From NCBI GenBank assembly GCA_964614185.1, contig CAZTKJ010000004.1, forward strand, positions 1 to 64,000: DNA of 64,000 bases, written 5' to 3'. Source of the stretch: Suilimivivens sp964614185 (GTDB lineage Bacteria; Bacillota; Clostridia; Lachnospirales; Lachnospiraceae). Position 1 is the stretch's first letter. The number at the start of each line of letters is the position of its first letter. Positions 34,211 to 43,933 of this stretch are shown here, one piece after another. A program made the position numbers and the translations under genes. The notes under the pieces are model-generated. The model saw only the letters and a program-made list of their open reading frames with translations, ran no database searches and had not been told where the DNA came from.

Positions 34211-34396
34211 TTAAGCTCTTTCTACTTTTCCGGATTTCAGACAATTGGTACAAACGTGCATTCTTTTAGCAGCTCCGTTTATTTTACATTTTACTCTTTT
34301 AATATTTGATTTCCAAATTCTGTTAGATCTTCTATGAGAATGGCTTACGTTGTTTCCAAAATGAACACCCTTACCACAAATATCACATTTAGCCAT
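34211..34396 (-). CDS. rpmB: 50S ribosomal protein L28
   Basis: The 61-residue protein reads MAKCDICGKGVHFGNNVSHSHRRSNR and ends VCTNCLKSGKVERA. The CxxC pairs (CDIC and CTNC) make this the zinc-binding C+ form. The start at 34394-34396 is chosen because AGGAGG lies 7 bases upstream; another ATG directly precedes it. It is monocistronic, with its own near-consensus promoter and a terminator. Confidence 0.95.
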   Translation of the reverse strand: MAKCDICGKGVHFGNNVSHSHRRSNRIWKSNIKRVKCKINGAAKRMHVCTNCLKSGKVERA

Positions 34397-34471
34397 CATT
34401 GCACCTCCTAACATATAATTAATATCTATGTGCTTCTTCTTTAATACGCGAAATATTTCCGCAACAGTTGT

Positions 34472-34500
34472 ATAATATCAGAAAATTCGTAATAATGCAA
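34472..34500 (-). promoter_or_regulatory. promoter of rpmB
   Basis: Read on the minus strand: TTGCAT (34500-34495), 17-bp spacer, TATTAT (34477-34472). The predicted leader is about 70 bases. Confidence 0.55.
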
Positions 34501-34533
34501 GTATTAATTTTAAATGTTTTAAGAAATTTGTGG

Positions 34534-34562
34534 TTTCATTTTTTCCAGATTAAGGGTATAAT
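34534..34562 (+). promoter_or_regulatory. promoter of asp23-fakA
   Basis: A perfect TATAAT (34557-34562) lies 17 bp after TTTCAT (34534-34539). It is followed by a leader of about 25 bases with AAGGAGG before the ATG at 34595. The -35 box is weak. Confidence 0.45.
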
Positions 34563-34594
34563 CAAAATATATGTAAAATTTAAGGAGGCAGACT

Positions 34595-34954
34595 ATGAAA
34601 TCTTCTTCAATGAATACCCATATGGGGAATATTGCAATTGATAATGAAGTAATTGCCCAGTATGCAGGCAGTGTGGCCATGGAATGTTTTGGCATTGTCG
34701 GTATGGCGGGCATTAATGTGAAAGATGGACTGGTTAAACTATTGAAGATGGACAGTATGACCAGAGGTATCAATGTAGCAATCAAAAATAACAAACTAAC
34801 ATTGAATTTCCATATTATCATTGCATATGGAGTAAGTATTCTGGCAGTAACAGATAATTTGATCAGTAATGTGAAATATAAAGTAGAAGAGTTTACCGGT
34901 ATTGAAATTGAAAAAATAAACATCTTTGTAGAAGGTGTTAGAGTGATTGACTAA
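34595..34954 (+). CDS. Asp23/Gls24 family protein
   Basis: The 119-residue protein matches Asp23/Gls24 (MGNIAIDNEVIAQYAGSVAMECFGIVGMAG at the N-terminus; IEKINIFVEGVRVID at the end). In Firmicutes a short member of this family (YloU type) regularly precedes the DAK2-domain gene, as here with a 14-base gap. The family is linked to envelope homeostasis; the function of this short form is unproven. AAGGAGG is upstream. Confidence 0.88.
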   Translation: MKSSSMNTHMGNIAIDNEVIAQYAGSVAMECFGIVGMAGINVKDGLVKLLKMDSMTRGINVAIKNNKLTLNFHIIIAYGVSILAVTDNLISNVKYKVEEFTGIEIEKINIFVEGVRVID

Positions 34955-34968
34955 GAGGAGGATATATC

Positions 34969-36627
34969 GTGGTTAATACAATCGACGCTAAGCTGCTTGC
35001 AAAGATGTTCTTAGCTGGCGCAAAAAATTTAGAGTCCAAAAAGGAATGGATCAATGATTTAAATGTATTCCCTGTGCCGGATGGCGATACAGGTACTAAC
35101 ATGACGCTTACCATTATGGCGGCAGCAAAGGATGTGTCTGCCATGGAAAACCCGGATATGCTTTCTTTATGTAAAGCGATTTCTTCCGGTTCTTTACGTG
35201 GGGCAAGAGGAAATTCAGGTGTTATTCTGTCTCAGTTGTTCAGAGGCTTTACCAAAACCATCAGAGAACAGCAGGAATTGACGATACCTATTTTAGCGGT
35301 AGCTTTTGAAAAGGCTGTGGAAACAGCATATAAAGCTGTTATGAAGCCGAAAGAGGGTACAATCCTTACTGTTGCAAAGGGCGGCGCGGAAAAAGCCAGA
35401 GAACTGGCGGATAGCGGATGTAATGATTTATCATACTTTATTGATGAAGTCATCAAGTATTCCGATGAAGTTCTTTCAAAAACGCCGGAAATGCTGCCCG
35501 TGTTAAAGCAGGCAGGGGTTGTTGATTCCGGCGGACAGGGCCTGATGCAGGTATTGAAGGGAGCTTATGACGCATTTCTTGGAAAAGAAGTAGATTTGTC
35601 TATTCCTGAGGTTACTCATGTAAAGACGACCCAGGCAAATATAGATGCCCAGGCAGGAGCCGACATTAAGTTCGGTTACTGCACGGAATTCATTATTATG
35701 CTGACAAGAAACTTTAATATAAAGCAGGAAATTGATTTTAAGGCATATCTTGAGTCTATTGGAGATTCCATTGTGGTGGTGGCTGATGACGATGTAGTCA
35801 AGGTGCATGTGCACACCAATGATCCGGGACTTGCCATCCAAAAAGCTTTAAAATATGGCGCTCTTTCCAATATGAAGATTGATAATATGCGTCTTGAACA
35901 TCAGGAAAAGCTTTTTAAGATGGAAGAAGATGCTGCAATGCAGGAACAAACGGAAGAAATGGAACACAAGGATACAGGATTTATTGCCGTATCAGCAGGG
36001 GATGGAATCAATGAAATCTTTAAAGGACTGGGTGTAGATTACATCATAGAAGGTGGACAGACCATGAATCCCAGTACGGAAGATATGCTGAATGCCATTG
36101 ATAAAGTCAATGCAGATACTGTCTTTATTCTTCCTAACAATAAAAATATCATACTGGCGGCAAATCAGGCACAGGCTATGGTGGAAAACAAAAAAATCAT
36201 TGTAATTCCTACCAAAACAGTGCCTCAGGGAATTACGGCTGTCATTAATTATATTCCCGATATGTCTGCAGAAGACAATGCCAATACGATGAATGAAGAA
36301 ATTTCCAATGTAAGAACAGGACAGGTTACCTATGCTGTACGAGATACTATGATTGAAGATAAGGAAATCAAGCAGGGTGACTATATGGGAATCGGCGATC
36401 AGGGTATTCTTTCTGTAGGAGCTGATGTTACTGATGTGACTTTTGAAATGATTCGGAATATGATGGATGATTCTCTTGAACTGATCAGTATTTATTATGG
36501 CGCTGATGTATCGGAAGAGGCGGCAGAGAACCTGAAAGCAAAGGTGGAAGAAGCTTATCCTTCCTGTGATATTGAATTGCAGTATGGCGGACAGCCTATT
36601 TATTACTACATTGTTTCAGCTGAATAA
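34969..36627 (+). CDS. fakA: fatty acid kinase catalytic subunit FakA (DAK2/YloV)
   Basis: This 552-residue protein starts at GTG 34969, 6 bases after AGGAGG. The N-terminal DAK2 nucleotide-binding domain has NVFPVPDGDTGTNMTLT (about residues 27-43) and RGARGNSGVILSQ. A middle domain and a C-terminal YloV/DhaK-like domain (about 330-552) follow. FakA phosphorylates fatty acids held by a DegV-type FakB protein so they can enter phospholipid synthesis. A DegV gene lies 2.2 kb downstream after recG. It ends at a hairpin. Confidence 0.9.
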   Translation: MVNTIDAKLLAKMFLAGAKNLESKKEWINDLNVFPVPDGDTGTNMTLTIMAAAKDVSAMENPDMLSLCKAISSGSLRGARGNSGVILSQLFRGFTKTIREQQELTIPILAVAFEKAVETAYKAVMKPKEGTILTVAKGGAEKARELADSGCNDLSYFIDEVIKYSDEVLSKTPEMLPVLKQAGVVDSGGQGLMQVLKGAYDAFLGKEVDLSIPEVTHVKTTQANIDAQAGADIKFGYCTEFIIMLTRNFNIKQEIDFKAYLESIGDSIVVVADDDVVKVHVHTNDPGLAIQKALKYGALSNMKIDNMRLEHQEKLFKMEEDAAMQEQTEEMEHKDTGFIAVSAGDGINEIFKGLGVDYIIEGGQTMNPSTEDMLNAIDKVNADTVFILPNNKNIILAANQAQAMVENKKIIVIPTKTVPQGITAVINYIPDMSAEDNANTMNEEISNVRTGQVTYAVRDTMIEDKEIKQGDYMGIGDQGILSVGADVTDVTFEMIRNMMDDSLELISIYYGADVSEEAAENLKAKVEEAYPSCDIELQYGGQPIYYYIVSAE

Positions 36628-36658
36628 TGATAGCCGAAAATGTATTTTCTATTGCATC

Positions 36659-36686
36659 AAAAAGGACGGTGGTGACCGTCCTTTTT
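36659..36686 (+). terminator. rho-independent terminator between fakA and recG
   Basis: A perfect 12-bp stem (36659-36670 with 36675-36686) and a GGTG tetraloop; the T-run forms part of the descending arm. It ends 16 bases before the recG start, so some read-through into recG is expected. Confidence 0.75.
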
Positions 36687-36702
36687 ATGTAACGGGGGTT
36701 TT

Positions 36703-38760
36703 ATGAAATATTCAGATAATATCATTGTTTTAAAAGGAATCGGAGATAAAACTGTCAGGCTTTTTAACAGGCTGGGAATAGAGACGATCTATGACCTTAT
36801 CAATTATTTTCCAAGAGACTATGAATCCTTTGCACCTCCCATGAAAATAGCCGATGCACCCTTAAATGTGCCTGTAACATTGGAATTGACGGTTCTTACC
36901 AATTTCCAATGGAAAAAGGTACGGCAGCTTACAATCGGTACCGGAATGGCAGGCGATAGCACCGGAAAAGTAATGATTACGTATTTTAATATGCCCTATT
37001 TAAAAAATGTAATTAAAAACGGTGGCGTATATCTTATGCGTGGAAAGCTGAAAAAGGAACGTGACAGCCTCCATATGGATCAGCCTAAGATTTATACCTA
37101 TGAGGAATATCAAAAGAAAACGGGAAGTCTGCAGCCCTGCTATGGATTGACAAAAGGACTGACTAACAGAATGGTATTGAAAGCAATGGAACAGGCGCTT
37201 GATGCCGTTTTGGAAGAAGAATATCTGCCCGATAAAATTATAAATGATTATCAGCTTATATCCAGAGTAAAGGCATACCGAGACATTCATTTTCCTTTAA
37301 ATTATGAAGATATGCTTTTAGCAAGAAACAGACTTTCCTTTGATGAATTTTTCCTGTTTTTACTTTCCCTTAGAAAGTTAAAAGAACATAATGAAGAACA
37401 TCGGTCCTCTTATCCTATGATAGAAACGGCACAGGCAGAGCGGCTGATAGAATTATTGCCCTATCGGTTGACGGATGCACAGCTTAAAGTCTGGAAAGAG
37501 ATCAAAGCTGATTTAACAAGCGGCTGGACTATGAATCGGCTGATACAGGGTGATGTAGGTTCCGGCAAAACGATTTTAGCCTTTCTTTCATTGATCATGA
37601 CCGTATCAAACGGCTATCAGGGAGCGTTAATGGCACCTACGGAAATTTTGGCAAGCCAGCATTATGAGCAGCTGAAACAGATGATTCAAAAGTATGGGCT
37701 TCCTTTAAATCCTGTACTTTTAACAGGCTCCGTATCAGCAGCCGGCAAGAAAAAAATTTATGAAGAGATAGCATCAGGAGAGGCGAATATTATTATCGGC
37801 ACTCATGCTTTGATACAGGAAAAAGTAACTTATCATAAGTTAGCATTGGTGATTACTGACGAACAGCATCGTTTTGGTGTAAAACAGCGTGAAACATTGA
37901 GCGGAAAAGGGGATTACGCTCACGTACTTGTTATGAGCGCTACTCCAATCCCGAGAACGCTTGCCATTATCTTGTATGGAGATCTTCATCTGTCAGTAGT
38001 GGATGAATTGCCTGCAAATCGTCTTCCTATTAAAAATTGTGTGGTTGATACCGGCTATCGTAAAAAAGCATATGAATTTATTACAAAGGAAGTAGCAAAT
38101 GGTCATCAGGCTTATATCATCTGTCCTATGGTAGATGAAAGTGAAAATACGGATGATTTGGAGAATGTAATTGATTATGCCAAAAAATTGAAAGACGAAT
38201 TGCCAAAAACGATTCGAATAGAATATCTGCACGGGAAAATGAAACCTGCGGAAAAAAACAGGATCATGGATGCGTTTTCTGTGGGAAATATTGATGTTTT
38301 AGTTTCCACAACGGTCATTGAAGTAGGTATCAATGTTCCTAACGCCACCGTTATGATGGTAGAAAATGCAGAACGGTTCGGGCTGGCTCAGCTTCATCAG
38401 CTTCGGGGCAGGATTGGAAGAGGAGATATTCAGTCTTATTGTATTTTCATAAATGGTACGGACAATGACCGTTCTATGGACAGGCTGAAAATATTGAATA
38501 ATTCCAATGATGGATTTTATATTGCAGAAGAAGATCTGAAATTGCGGGGACCGGGAGATCTGTTCGGAATCCGTCAAAGCGGGGCTATGGAATTTAAAAT
38601 TGCAGATATTTATCAGGACAGTAATCTGCTAAAAAAGATCAGTGCAACAGTAGATGATATTTTGCGGGAAGATAAAGATTTAGAATCTTTGCAGTATGCT
38701 TCCATTAAGAGGTATTTGGACCAAAATACGGCAAATTTTGTTGACTTTAGAACAATCTGA
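36703..38760 (+). CDS. recG: ATP-dependent DNA helicase RecG
   Basis: The 685-residue helicase has an N-terminal wedge/OB domain (IVLKGIGDKTVRLFNRLGI at the start), motif I GDVGSGKT at about residue 285, the DEQH box (TDEQHRFGVKQRE), motif III SATPIPRT, and motifs IV-VI ending RGRIGRG. RecG reverses stalled replication forks and processes recombination intermediates. The length and domain order are normal. It has no strong ribosome site (GGGGG about 8 bases before the ATG) and follows a terminator. Confidence 0.95.
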   Translation: MKYSDNIIVLKGIGDKTVRLFNRLGIETIYDLINYFPRDYESFAPPMKIADAPLNVPVTLELTVLTNFQWKKVRQLTIGTGMAGDSTGKVMITYFNMPYLKNVIKNGGVYLMRGKLKKERDSLHMDQPKIYTYEEYQKKTGSLQPCYGLTKGLTNRMVLKAMEQALDAVLEEEYLPDKIINDYQLISRVKAYRDIHFPLNYEDMLLARNRLSFDEFFLFLLSLRKLKEHNEEHRSSYPMIETAQAERLIELLPYRLTDAQLKVWKEIKADLTSGWTMNRLIQGDVGSGKTILAFLSLIMTVSNGYQGALMAPTEILASQHYEQLKQMIQKYGLPLNPVLLTGSVSAAGKKKIYEEIASGEANIIIGTHALIQEKVTYHKLALVITDEQHRFGVKQRETLSGKGDYAHVLVMSATPIPRTLAIILYGDLHLSVVDELPANRLPIKNCVVDTGYRKKAYEFITKEVANGHQAYIICPMVDESENTDDLENVIDYAKKLKDELPKTIRIEYLHGKMKPAEKNRIMDAFSVGNIDVLVSTTVIEVGINVPNATVMMVENAERFGLAQLHQLRGRIGRGDIQSYCIFINGTDNDRSMDRLKILNNSNDGFYIAEEDLKLRGPGDLFGIRQSGAMEFKIADIYQDSNLLKKISATVDDILREDKDLESLQYASIKRYLDQNTANFVDFRTI

Positions 38761-38841
38761 CAGTAATATATATCTGTGTGCTTAAAAATAAGAATACAGC
38801 ATTTTTGTAATTAAGGTTATGGGAAAGTGAGGAATCATAAG

Positions 38842-39702
38842 GTGGGTAAAATTGCAATTGTAACAGACAGTAACAGCGGTATTACACAGGCACAGGGAGC
38901 GGAACTTGGTATTTTTGTACTCCCAATGCCCTTTATGATCAATGAGGAAAATTTCTTTGAAGATATTAATCTGACCCAGCAGGAATTTTATGAGAAGCTG
39001 GAAACAGGTGCAGAGGTTGTTACAAGTCAGCCGTCACCGGAATCGGTGCTTAATTTATGGGATGAAATTCTTAAGGATTATGATGAAATCGTACACATTC
39101 CTATGAGCAGCGGCCTGTCAGGCTCATGTCAAAGTGCTATAATGCTTTCGGAAGACTACGATGGAAAAGTACAGGTAGTAAATAACCAGCGTATTTCCAT
39201 TACTCAAAGGCGTTCCTGTTTTGATGCTATGAAACTTGCAAAGGAAGGGAAGTCTGCAGCAGAAATCAAAGATTTCCTTGAAAAAGATAAATTCAATTCC
39301 AGCATCTATATCATGCTGGATACATTGTATTATTTAAAAAAGGGTGGAAGAATTACTCCGGCTGCAGCAGCAATCGGCACGTTGCTTAAATTAAAGCCTG
39401 TTTTACAGATCCAGGGGGAAAAACTGGATGCTTTTGCAAAAGCACGGACAACAAATCAGGGAAAAACAATCATGATCAATGCCATTCGGAGTGATATGGA
39501 AAACAGATTTGGAGGCGCCACAAAGGAAAATATCTGGCTGGACATTGCTTATACCAAAAATGTTGAAACTGCATTACAGTTCAAAGCAGAACTTGAAAAA
39601 GAGTTCCCCGGTTTTGAAATTCACATGGATCCTTTGTCCCTTAGCGTAGCCTGCCATATTGGGCCCGGTTCCCTTGCAGTAGCCTGCTGTAAAAAGAATT
39701 AA
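38842..39702 (+). CDS. DegV family fatty-acid-binding protein (FakB-like)
   Basis: The 286-residue protein begins with the DegV pattern KIAIVTDSNSGITQ and has the conserved SSGLSGS (IPMSSGLSGSCQSA) loop that binds the fatty-acid carboxylate. The start is GTG 38842, 8 bases after AGGA; a GTG at 38827 lies on the ribosome site itself. DegV proteins act as FakB, presenting fatty acids to FakA, which is encoded upstream at 35.0 kb. The sequence does not show which fatty acid is bound. Confidence 0.88.
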   Translation: MGKIAIVTDSNSGITQAQGAELGIFVLPMPFMINEENFFEDINLTQQEFYEKLETGAEVVTSQPSPESVLNLWDEILKDYDEIVHIPMSSGLSGSCQSAIMLSEDYDGKVQVVNNQRISITQRRSCFDAMKLAKEGKSAAEIKDFLEKDKFNSSIYIMLDTLYYLKKGGRITPAAAAIGTLLKLKPVLQIQGEKLDAFAKARTTNQGKTIMINAIRSDMENRFGGATKENIWLDIAYTKNVETALQFKAELEKEFPGFEIHMDPLSLSVACHIGPGSLAVACCKKN

Positions 39703-39736
39703 ATGTTTTTCATTTTCAGAAAGAGGTTTTAATATC

Positions 39737-41659
39737 ATGGCAAAAGAACCTATTTATGACGCTTCCAGCATTACTGTATTAGAAGGACTGGAAGCTGTAA
39801 GAAAAAGACCCGGTATGTATATTGGAAGTGTATCTACCAAGGGACTGAATCATTTGATTTATGAAATCGTTGACAATGCTGTGGATGAACATTTGGCAGG
39901 ATACTGTTCCCAAATCACGGTCATTTTGGAGGCTGACGGTTCTGCAACGATTGAGGATAATGGACGGGGTATTCCCGTTGGAATGCATGAAAAAGGAGTC
40001 AGTGCAGAACGTCTTGTTTTTACCACCCTTCATGCAGGTGGTAAGTTTGATCATTCTGCGTATAAAACAAGCGGTGGTCTTCACGGAGTAGGCTCTTCCG
40101 TTGTAAATGCATTATCTTCTCATCTGACAGTCCGTGTTAAAAACGGCGGAAATATTTATGAAGATAAATATGAAAGAGGAAATCCTGTTACTTCCCTTGT
40201 TAACGGTCTGCTTCCGGTCATTGGAAAGACAAAGGGAAGCGGTACATGGATTAATTTCCTGCCGGATGATACTATTTTTGATAAAACACGTTTTAAAGAG
40301 GATGATATCAAAAGCAGACTTCATGAAACAGCTTATCTAAATCCTAATCTGACGATCATATTTGAAGACAGAAGGAAAGAGGAATCGGAGATACTTAAAT
40401 TCCATGAACCTGATGGGATTATAGGATTTATCAAGGATATGAATAAATCCAAAGAACCGGTTCATGATGTTATTTATTTTACAGGAGAAAGTGAAGGGAT
40501 TACTGTGGAGGGCGCTCTGCAGTATGTAAATGAATTTCATGAAAACGTATTAGGATTTTGTAACAATATTTATAATGCAGAGGGTGGTACACACCTGACA
40601 GGATTTAAAACGGCTTTTACCAATATTATCAATACTTATGCCAGAGAATTAAACATCTTAAAGGAAAAAGATCTGAACTTTACAGGAGCCGATGTCAGGA
40701 ATGGTATGACGGCAGTCATCACAATCAAGCATCCGGATCCGAGATTTGAAGGACAGACCAAAACGAAACTGGATAATCAGGATGCAGCAAAAGTAGTGAG
40801 TAAAATAACGGGAGAAGAACTGATCCGTTATTTTGACAGAAATTTAGAGACGCTTAAACATGTAATAAGCTGTGCTGAAAAAGCAGCTAAAATACGAAAA
40901 GCAGAAGAAAAAGCGAAAACAAATCTTCTTACCAAACAAAAATTTTCTTTTGACTCCAACGGAAAACTTGCAAACTGTGAATCAAAGGATGCCTCCAAGT
41001 GTGAAATCTTTATTGTAGAAGGTGACTCGGCAGGAGGCAGCGCCAAAACAGCAAGAAACCGTGCTTATCAGGCAATCCTGCCAATCAGAGGCAAAATCCT
41101 GAATGTGGAAAAGGCCAGCATTGACAAAGTTTTAGCCAATGCAGAAATAAAAACCATGATCAATGCTTTCGGATGCGGATTTTCGGAAGGGTATGGAAAT
41201 GACTTTGATATTACCAAGCTTAGATATAATAAAATTATTATCATGGCTGATGCCGATGTGGACGGCGCACATATTTCCAATCTGCTGCTGACATTATTTT
41301 ATCGTTTTATGCCGGAGCTTATTTTTGAAGGACATGTTTATATTGCCATGCCGCCTCTTTATAAAGCCATGCCGAGTAAAGGAGCGGAAGAGTATCTTTA
41401 TGATGACAAGGCACTTGAAAAATACCGTAAAAAGCATAAGGGGCCTTTTACGCTGCAAAGATATAAAGGTTTGGGAGAAATGGATGCTGACCAGTTATGG
41501 GAAACAACCTTAAATCCTGAAACCAGAATTCTTAAACTGGTAGAAATAGAAGATGCACGTATGGCGTCTGAAGTGACGGAAATGCTGATGGGAACGGATG
41601 TACCACCCAGAAAGGCGTTTATTTACAGTCATGCACAGGATGCGGAACTGGATATTTAA
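39737..41659 (+). CDS. type IIA topoisomerase subunit B (GyrB/ParE type)
   Basis: The 640-residue ATPase subunit has a GHKL ATPase domain (EIVDNAVDEHLAG, DNGRGIPV, GGLHGVGSSVVNAL), a transducer domain, and a TOPRIM domain with EGDSAGGSA, PIRGKILNVEKA and DADVDGAHI metal-binding residues. The C-terminus has QRYKGLGEMDADQLWETT. It forms a tetramer with the A subunit encoded 19 bases downstream. The position away from dnaA/recF and the divergent A subunit suggest a second type IIA enzyme (topoisomerase IV-like) rather than the main gyrase. Confidence 0.85.
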   Translation: MAKEPIYDASSITVLEGLEAVRKRPGMYIGSVSTKGLNHLIYEIVDNAVDEHLAGYCSQITVILEADGSATIEDNGRGIPVGMHEKGVSAERLVFTTLHAGGKFDHSAYKTSGGLHGVGSSVVNALSSHLTVRVKNGGNIYEDKYERGNPVTSLVNGLLPVIGKTKGSGTWINFLPDDTIFDKTRFKEDDIKSRLHETAYLNPNLTIIFEDRRKEESEILKFHEPDGIIGFIKDMNKSKEPVHDVIYFTGESEGITVEGALQYVNEFHENVLGFCNNIYNAEGGTHLTGFKTAFTNIINTYARELNILKEKDLNFTGADVRNGMTAVITIKHPDPRFEGQTKTKLDNQDAAKVVSKITGEELIRYFDRNLETLKHVISCAEKAAKIRKAEEKAKTNLLTKQKFSFDSNGKLANCESKDASKCEIFIVEGDSAGGSAKTARNRAYQAILPIRGKILNVEKASIDKVLANAEIKTMINAFGCGFSEGYGNDFDITKLRYNKIIIMADADVDGAHISNLLLTLFYRFMPELIFEGHVYIAMPPLYKAMPSKGAEEYLYDDKALEKYRKKHKGPFTLQRYKGLGEMDADQLWETTLNPETRILKLVEIEDARMASEVTEMLMGTDVPPRKAFIYSHAQDAELDI

Positions 41660-41678
41660 GAAAGGTTTTGGTTTATAA

Positions 41679-43916
41679 ATGGAAGAGAAAATTATCAAAA
41701 CAGAATATTCTGAGGTCATGCAGAAATCTTTTATTGATTATGCCATGAGCGTTATTGTTGCCCGGGCTCTGCCGGATGCAAGGGATGGATTAAAGCCTGT
41801 TCAGCGTCGTACCCTGTATGATATGCATGAATTGGGAATCAGATATGACAGACCTTACCGTAAAAGTGCCCGTATTGTAGGCGATACCATGGGTAAATAT
41901 CATCCTCATGGTGACAGCTCTATTTATGAAGCACTGGTAGTCATGACACAGGATTTTAAAAAGGGACTTCCTCTCATAGACGGACATGGAAACTTTGGCA
42001 ATATTGAAGGGGATGGGGCTGCCGCCATGCGTTACACGGAAGCAAGGCTGATGCAGGTAACTCAGGAAGCCTTTCTTTCGGACCTTGATAAGAATGTAGT
42101 GGATTTTGTTCCTAACTTTGATGAAACCGAAAAAGAACCTTCTGTGCTTCCGGCCAAATTTCCTAACCTTCTTGTAAACGGTTCGGAGGGAATTGCCGTG
42201 GGAATGGCAACCAGTATCCCTCCCCACAATCTTGGTGAAATTATTGATGCTGTTAAAGCATATATGAAGGATGAAAGCATCTCTAATGAAGGACTTATGA
42301 AATATGTCAAAGGTCCTGATTTCCCTACCGGCGGTATTGTAATCAATAAGGATGATTTAAAGGAAATCTATGCCACAGGTATGGGAAAAATCAAGGTCAG
42401 AGGCAAGGTAGACATAGAAAAGGGGAAGGCAGGAAAGACTAATGTAGTCATTAGTGAAATCCCCTATCCTATGATTGGCGGAAATATTGCAAAATTCTTA
42501 TCAGATGTTGCATCTCTTGCAGAATCCAAGAAAACTCAGGATATTGTTGATATTACAAACCAGTCTTCTAAAGAAGGAATTCGTATTGTTATAGAGTTAA
42601 AGAGGGATGCAGACGTTGATAATTTTGTAAACATGCTCTATAAAAAGACGAGACTGGAAGATACTTTCGGTGTAAATATGCTGGCTATTGCAGATGGCAG
42701 ACCCGAGACCATGAGCCTGAAACAGATCATTAAGTATAATGTAGATTTTCAGTATGAAGTAAATACCAGAAAATATACAGCTATGCTGGAAAGGGAGACA
42801 GAGAAAAGAGAAATACAGGAAGGTCTTATTAAAGCCTGCAATGTTATTGATCTGATCATAGAGATTCTCCGAGGTTCCAAAGACCGTACCATGGCAAAAG
42901 CCTGTCTTGTGGAAGGCAAAACAGATGGGATTAAATTTAAATTCAAGGAATCTAAAATTATGGCATCCCAGCTTTCGTTTACAGAGAAACAGGCAAATGC
43001 TATTTTAGATATGCGTCTGTACAAGCTGATCGGATTGGAAATTGAAGCGCTGATCAACGAACATGAAGAAACCATGGCTAATATTTATCGTTATGAAGAT
43101 ATTCTTTCAAGACGTGATTCTATGGCCCAGGTCATTATGAACGAACTGGATGATATTAAAAAATCCTTCAGCAAACCAAGAAAAACAATTATTGAGAACA
43201 TGGCGGAAGCTGTTTATGAGGAGAAGAAACCTGAAGCCATAGAAGTAGTATTTCTTATGGATCGGTTTGGGTATGCAAAAACAGTGGATGTTGCCGTTTA
43301 TGAAAGAAATAAAGAAGCGGCTGATGCTGAAAACAAATATGTATTTACCTGTAAAAGCACCGGAAAGATCTGTATTTTTACAAACACCGGACAGCTTCAC
43401 ACGGTAAAGGCTGCGGACATCCCTTACGGTAAATTCAGAGATAAGGGAATTCCCATTGATAATATAAGCAATTATAATTCTGAAACCGAAACTGTTATTG
43501 CTGTTACCAGTCAGACATCCCTTAATCTTTACCGTATGATCTTTGTAACAAAGCTTTCTATGATGAAAGTAGTAGATGGCGGAGAATTTGATGTATCTAA
43601 GCGTACGGTAGCTGCTACGAAGCTTCAGGAAGAGGATGAGGTAGTCAGCATTGCTATTTGGAATGAGCAGAAAAATATAGTGTTGCAGACAGCCGAAGGA
43701 TATTTTTTGAAATTTCCTCTAGAAGAAATTCCCACCAAGAAAAAGAATGCCATTGGTGTCAGAGGAATGAAACTGGGCAGCAAAGACTTTGTTGAGAATG
43801 TTTATTATACCGGTGTGGGAAAAGATCAACCCATTATCTACAAGGATAAGCAGATGGAGCTTTCCAGGTTGAAAGTCGGAAAACGAGATACTAAGGGAAC
43901 AAAAGTCAGAATATAA
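41679..43916 (+). CDS. type IIA topoisomerase subunit A (ParC/GyrA type), no GyrA box
   Basis: This 745-residue subunit has the winged-helix/tower breakage-reunion domain with catalytic tyrosine Y119 (AAAMRYTEARL). The quinolone-resistance region has the sensitive-type residues S80 and E84 (GDSSIYEAL). A C-terminal DNA-wrapping region (about 500-745) follows. I find no QRRGGKG-type GyrA box in that region, so wrapping and negative supercoiling are doubtful and a topoisomerase IV-like role is more likely. It is paired with the B subunit upstream; rsmD follows almost directly. Confidence 0.85.
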   Translation: MEEKIIKTEYSEVMQKSFIDYAMSVIVARALPDARDGLKPVQRRTLYDMHELGIRYDRPYRKSARIVGDTMGKYHPHGDSSIYEALVVMTQDFKKGLPLIDGHGNFGNIEGDGAAAMRYTEARLMQVTQEAFLSDLDKNVVDFVPNFDETEKEPSVLPAKFPNLLVNGSEGIAVGMATSIPPHNLGEIIDAVKAYMKDESISNEGLMKYVKGPDFPTGGIVINKDDLKEIYATGMGKIKVRGKVDIEKGKAGKTNVVISEIPYPMIGGNIAKFLSDVASLAESKKTQDIVDITNQSSKEGIRIVIELKRDADVDNFVNMLYKKTRLEDTFGVNMLAIADGRPETMSLKQIIKYNVDFQYEVNTRKYTAMLERETEKREIQEGLIKACNVIDLIIEILRGSKDRTMAKACLVEGKTDGIKFKFKESKIMASQLSFTEKQANAILDMRLYKLIGLEIEALINEHEETMANIYRYEDILSRRDSMAQVIMNELDDIKKSFSKPRKTIIENMAEAVYEEKKPEAIEVVFLMDRFGYAKTVDVAVYERNKEAADAENKYVFTCKSTGKICIFTNTGQLHTVKAADIPYGKFRDKGIPIDNISNYNSETETVIAVTSQTSLNLYRMIFVTKLSMMKVVDGGEFDVSKRTVAATKLQEEDEVVSIAIWNEQKNIVLQTAEGYFLKFPLEEIPTKKKNAIGVRGMKLGSKDFVENVYYTGVGKDQPIIYKDKQMELSRLKVGKRDTKGTKVRI

Positions 43917-43933
43917 TGCAGGAAGGAGATAAG

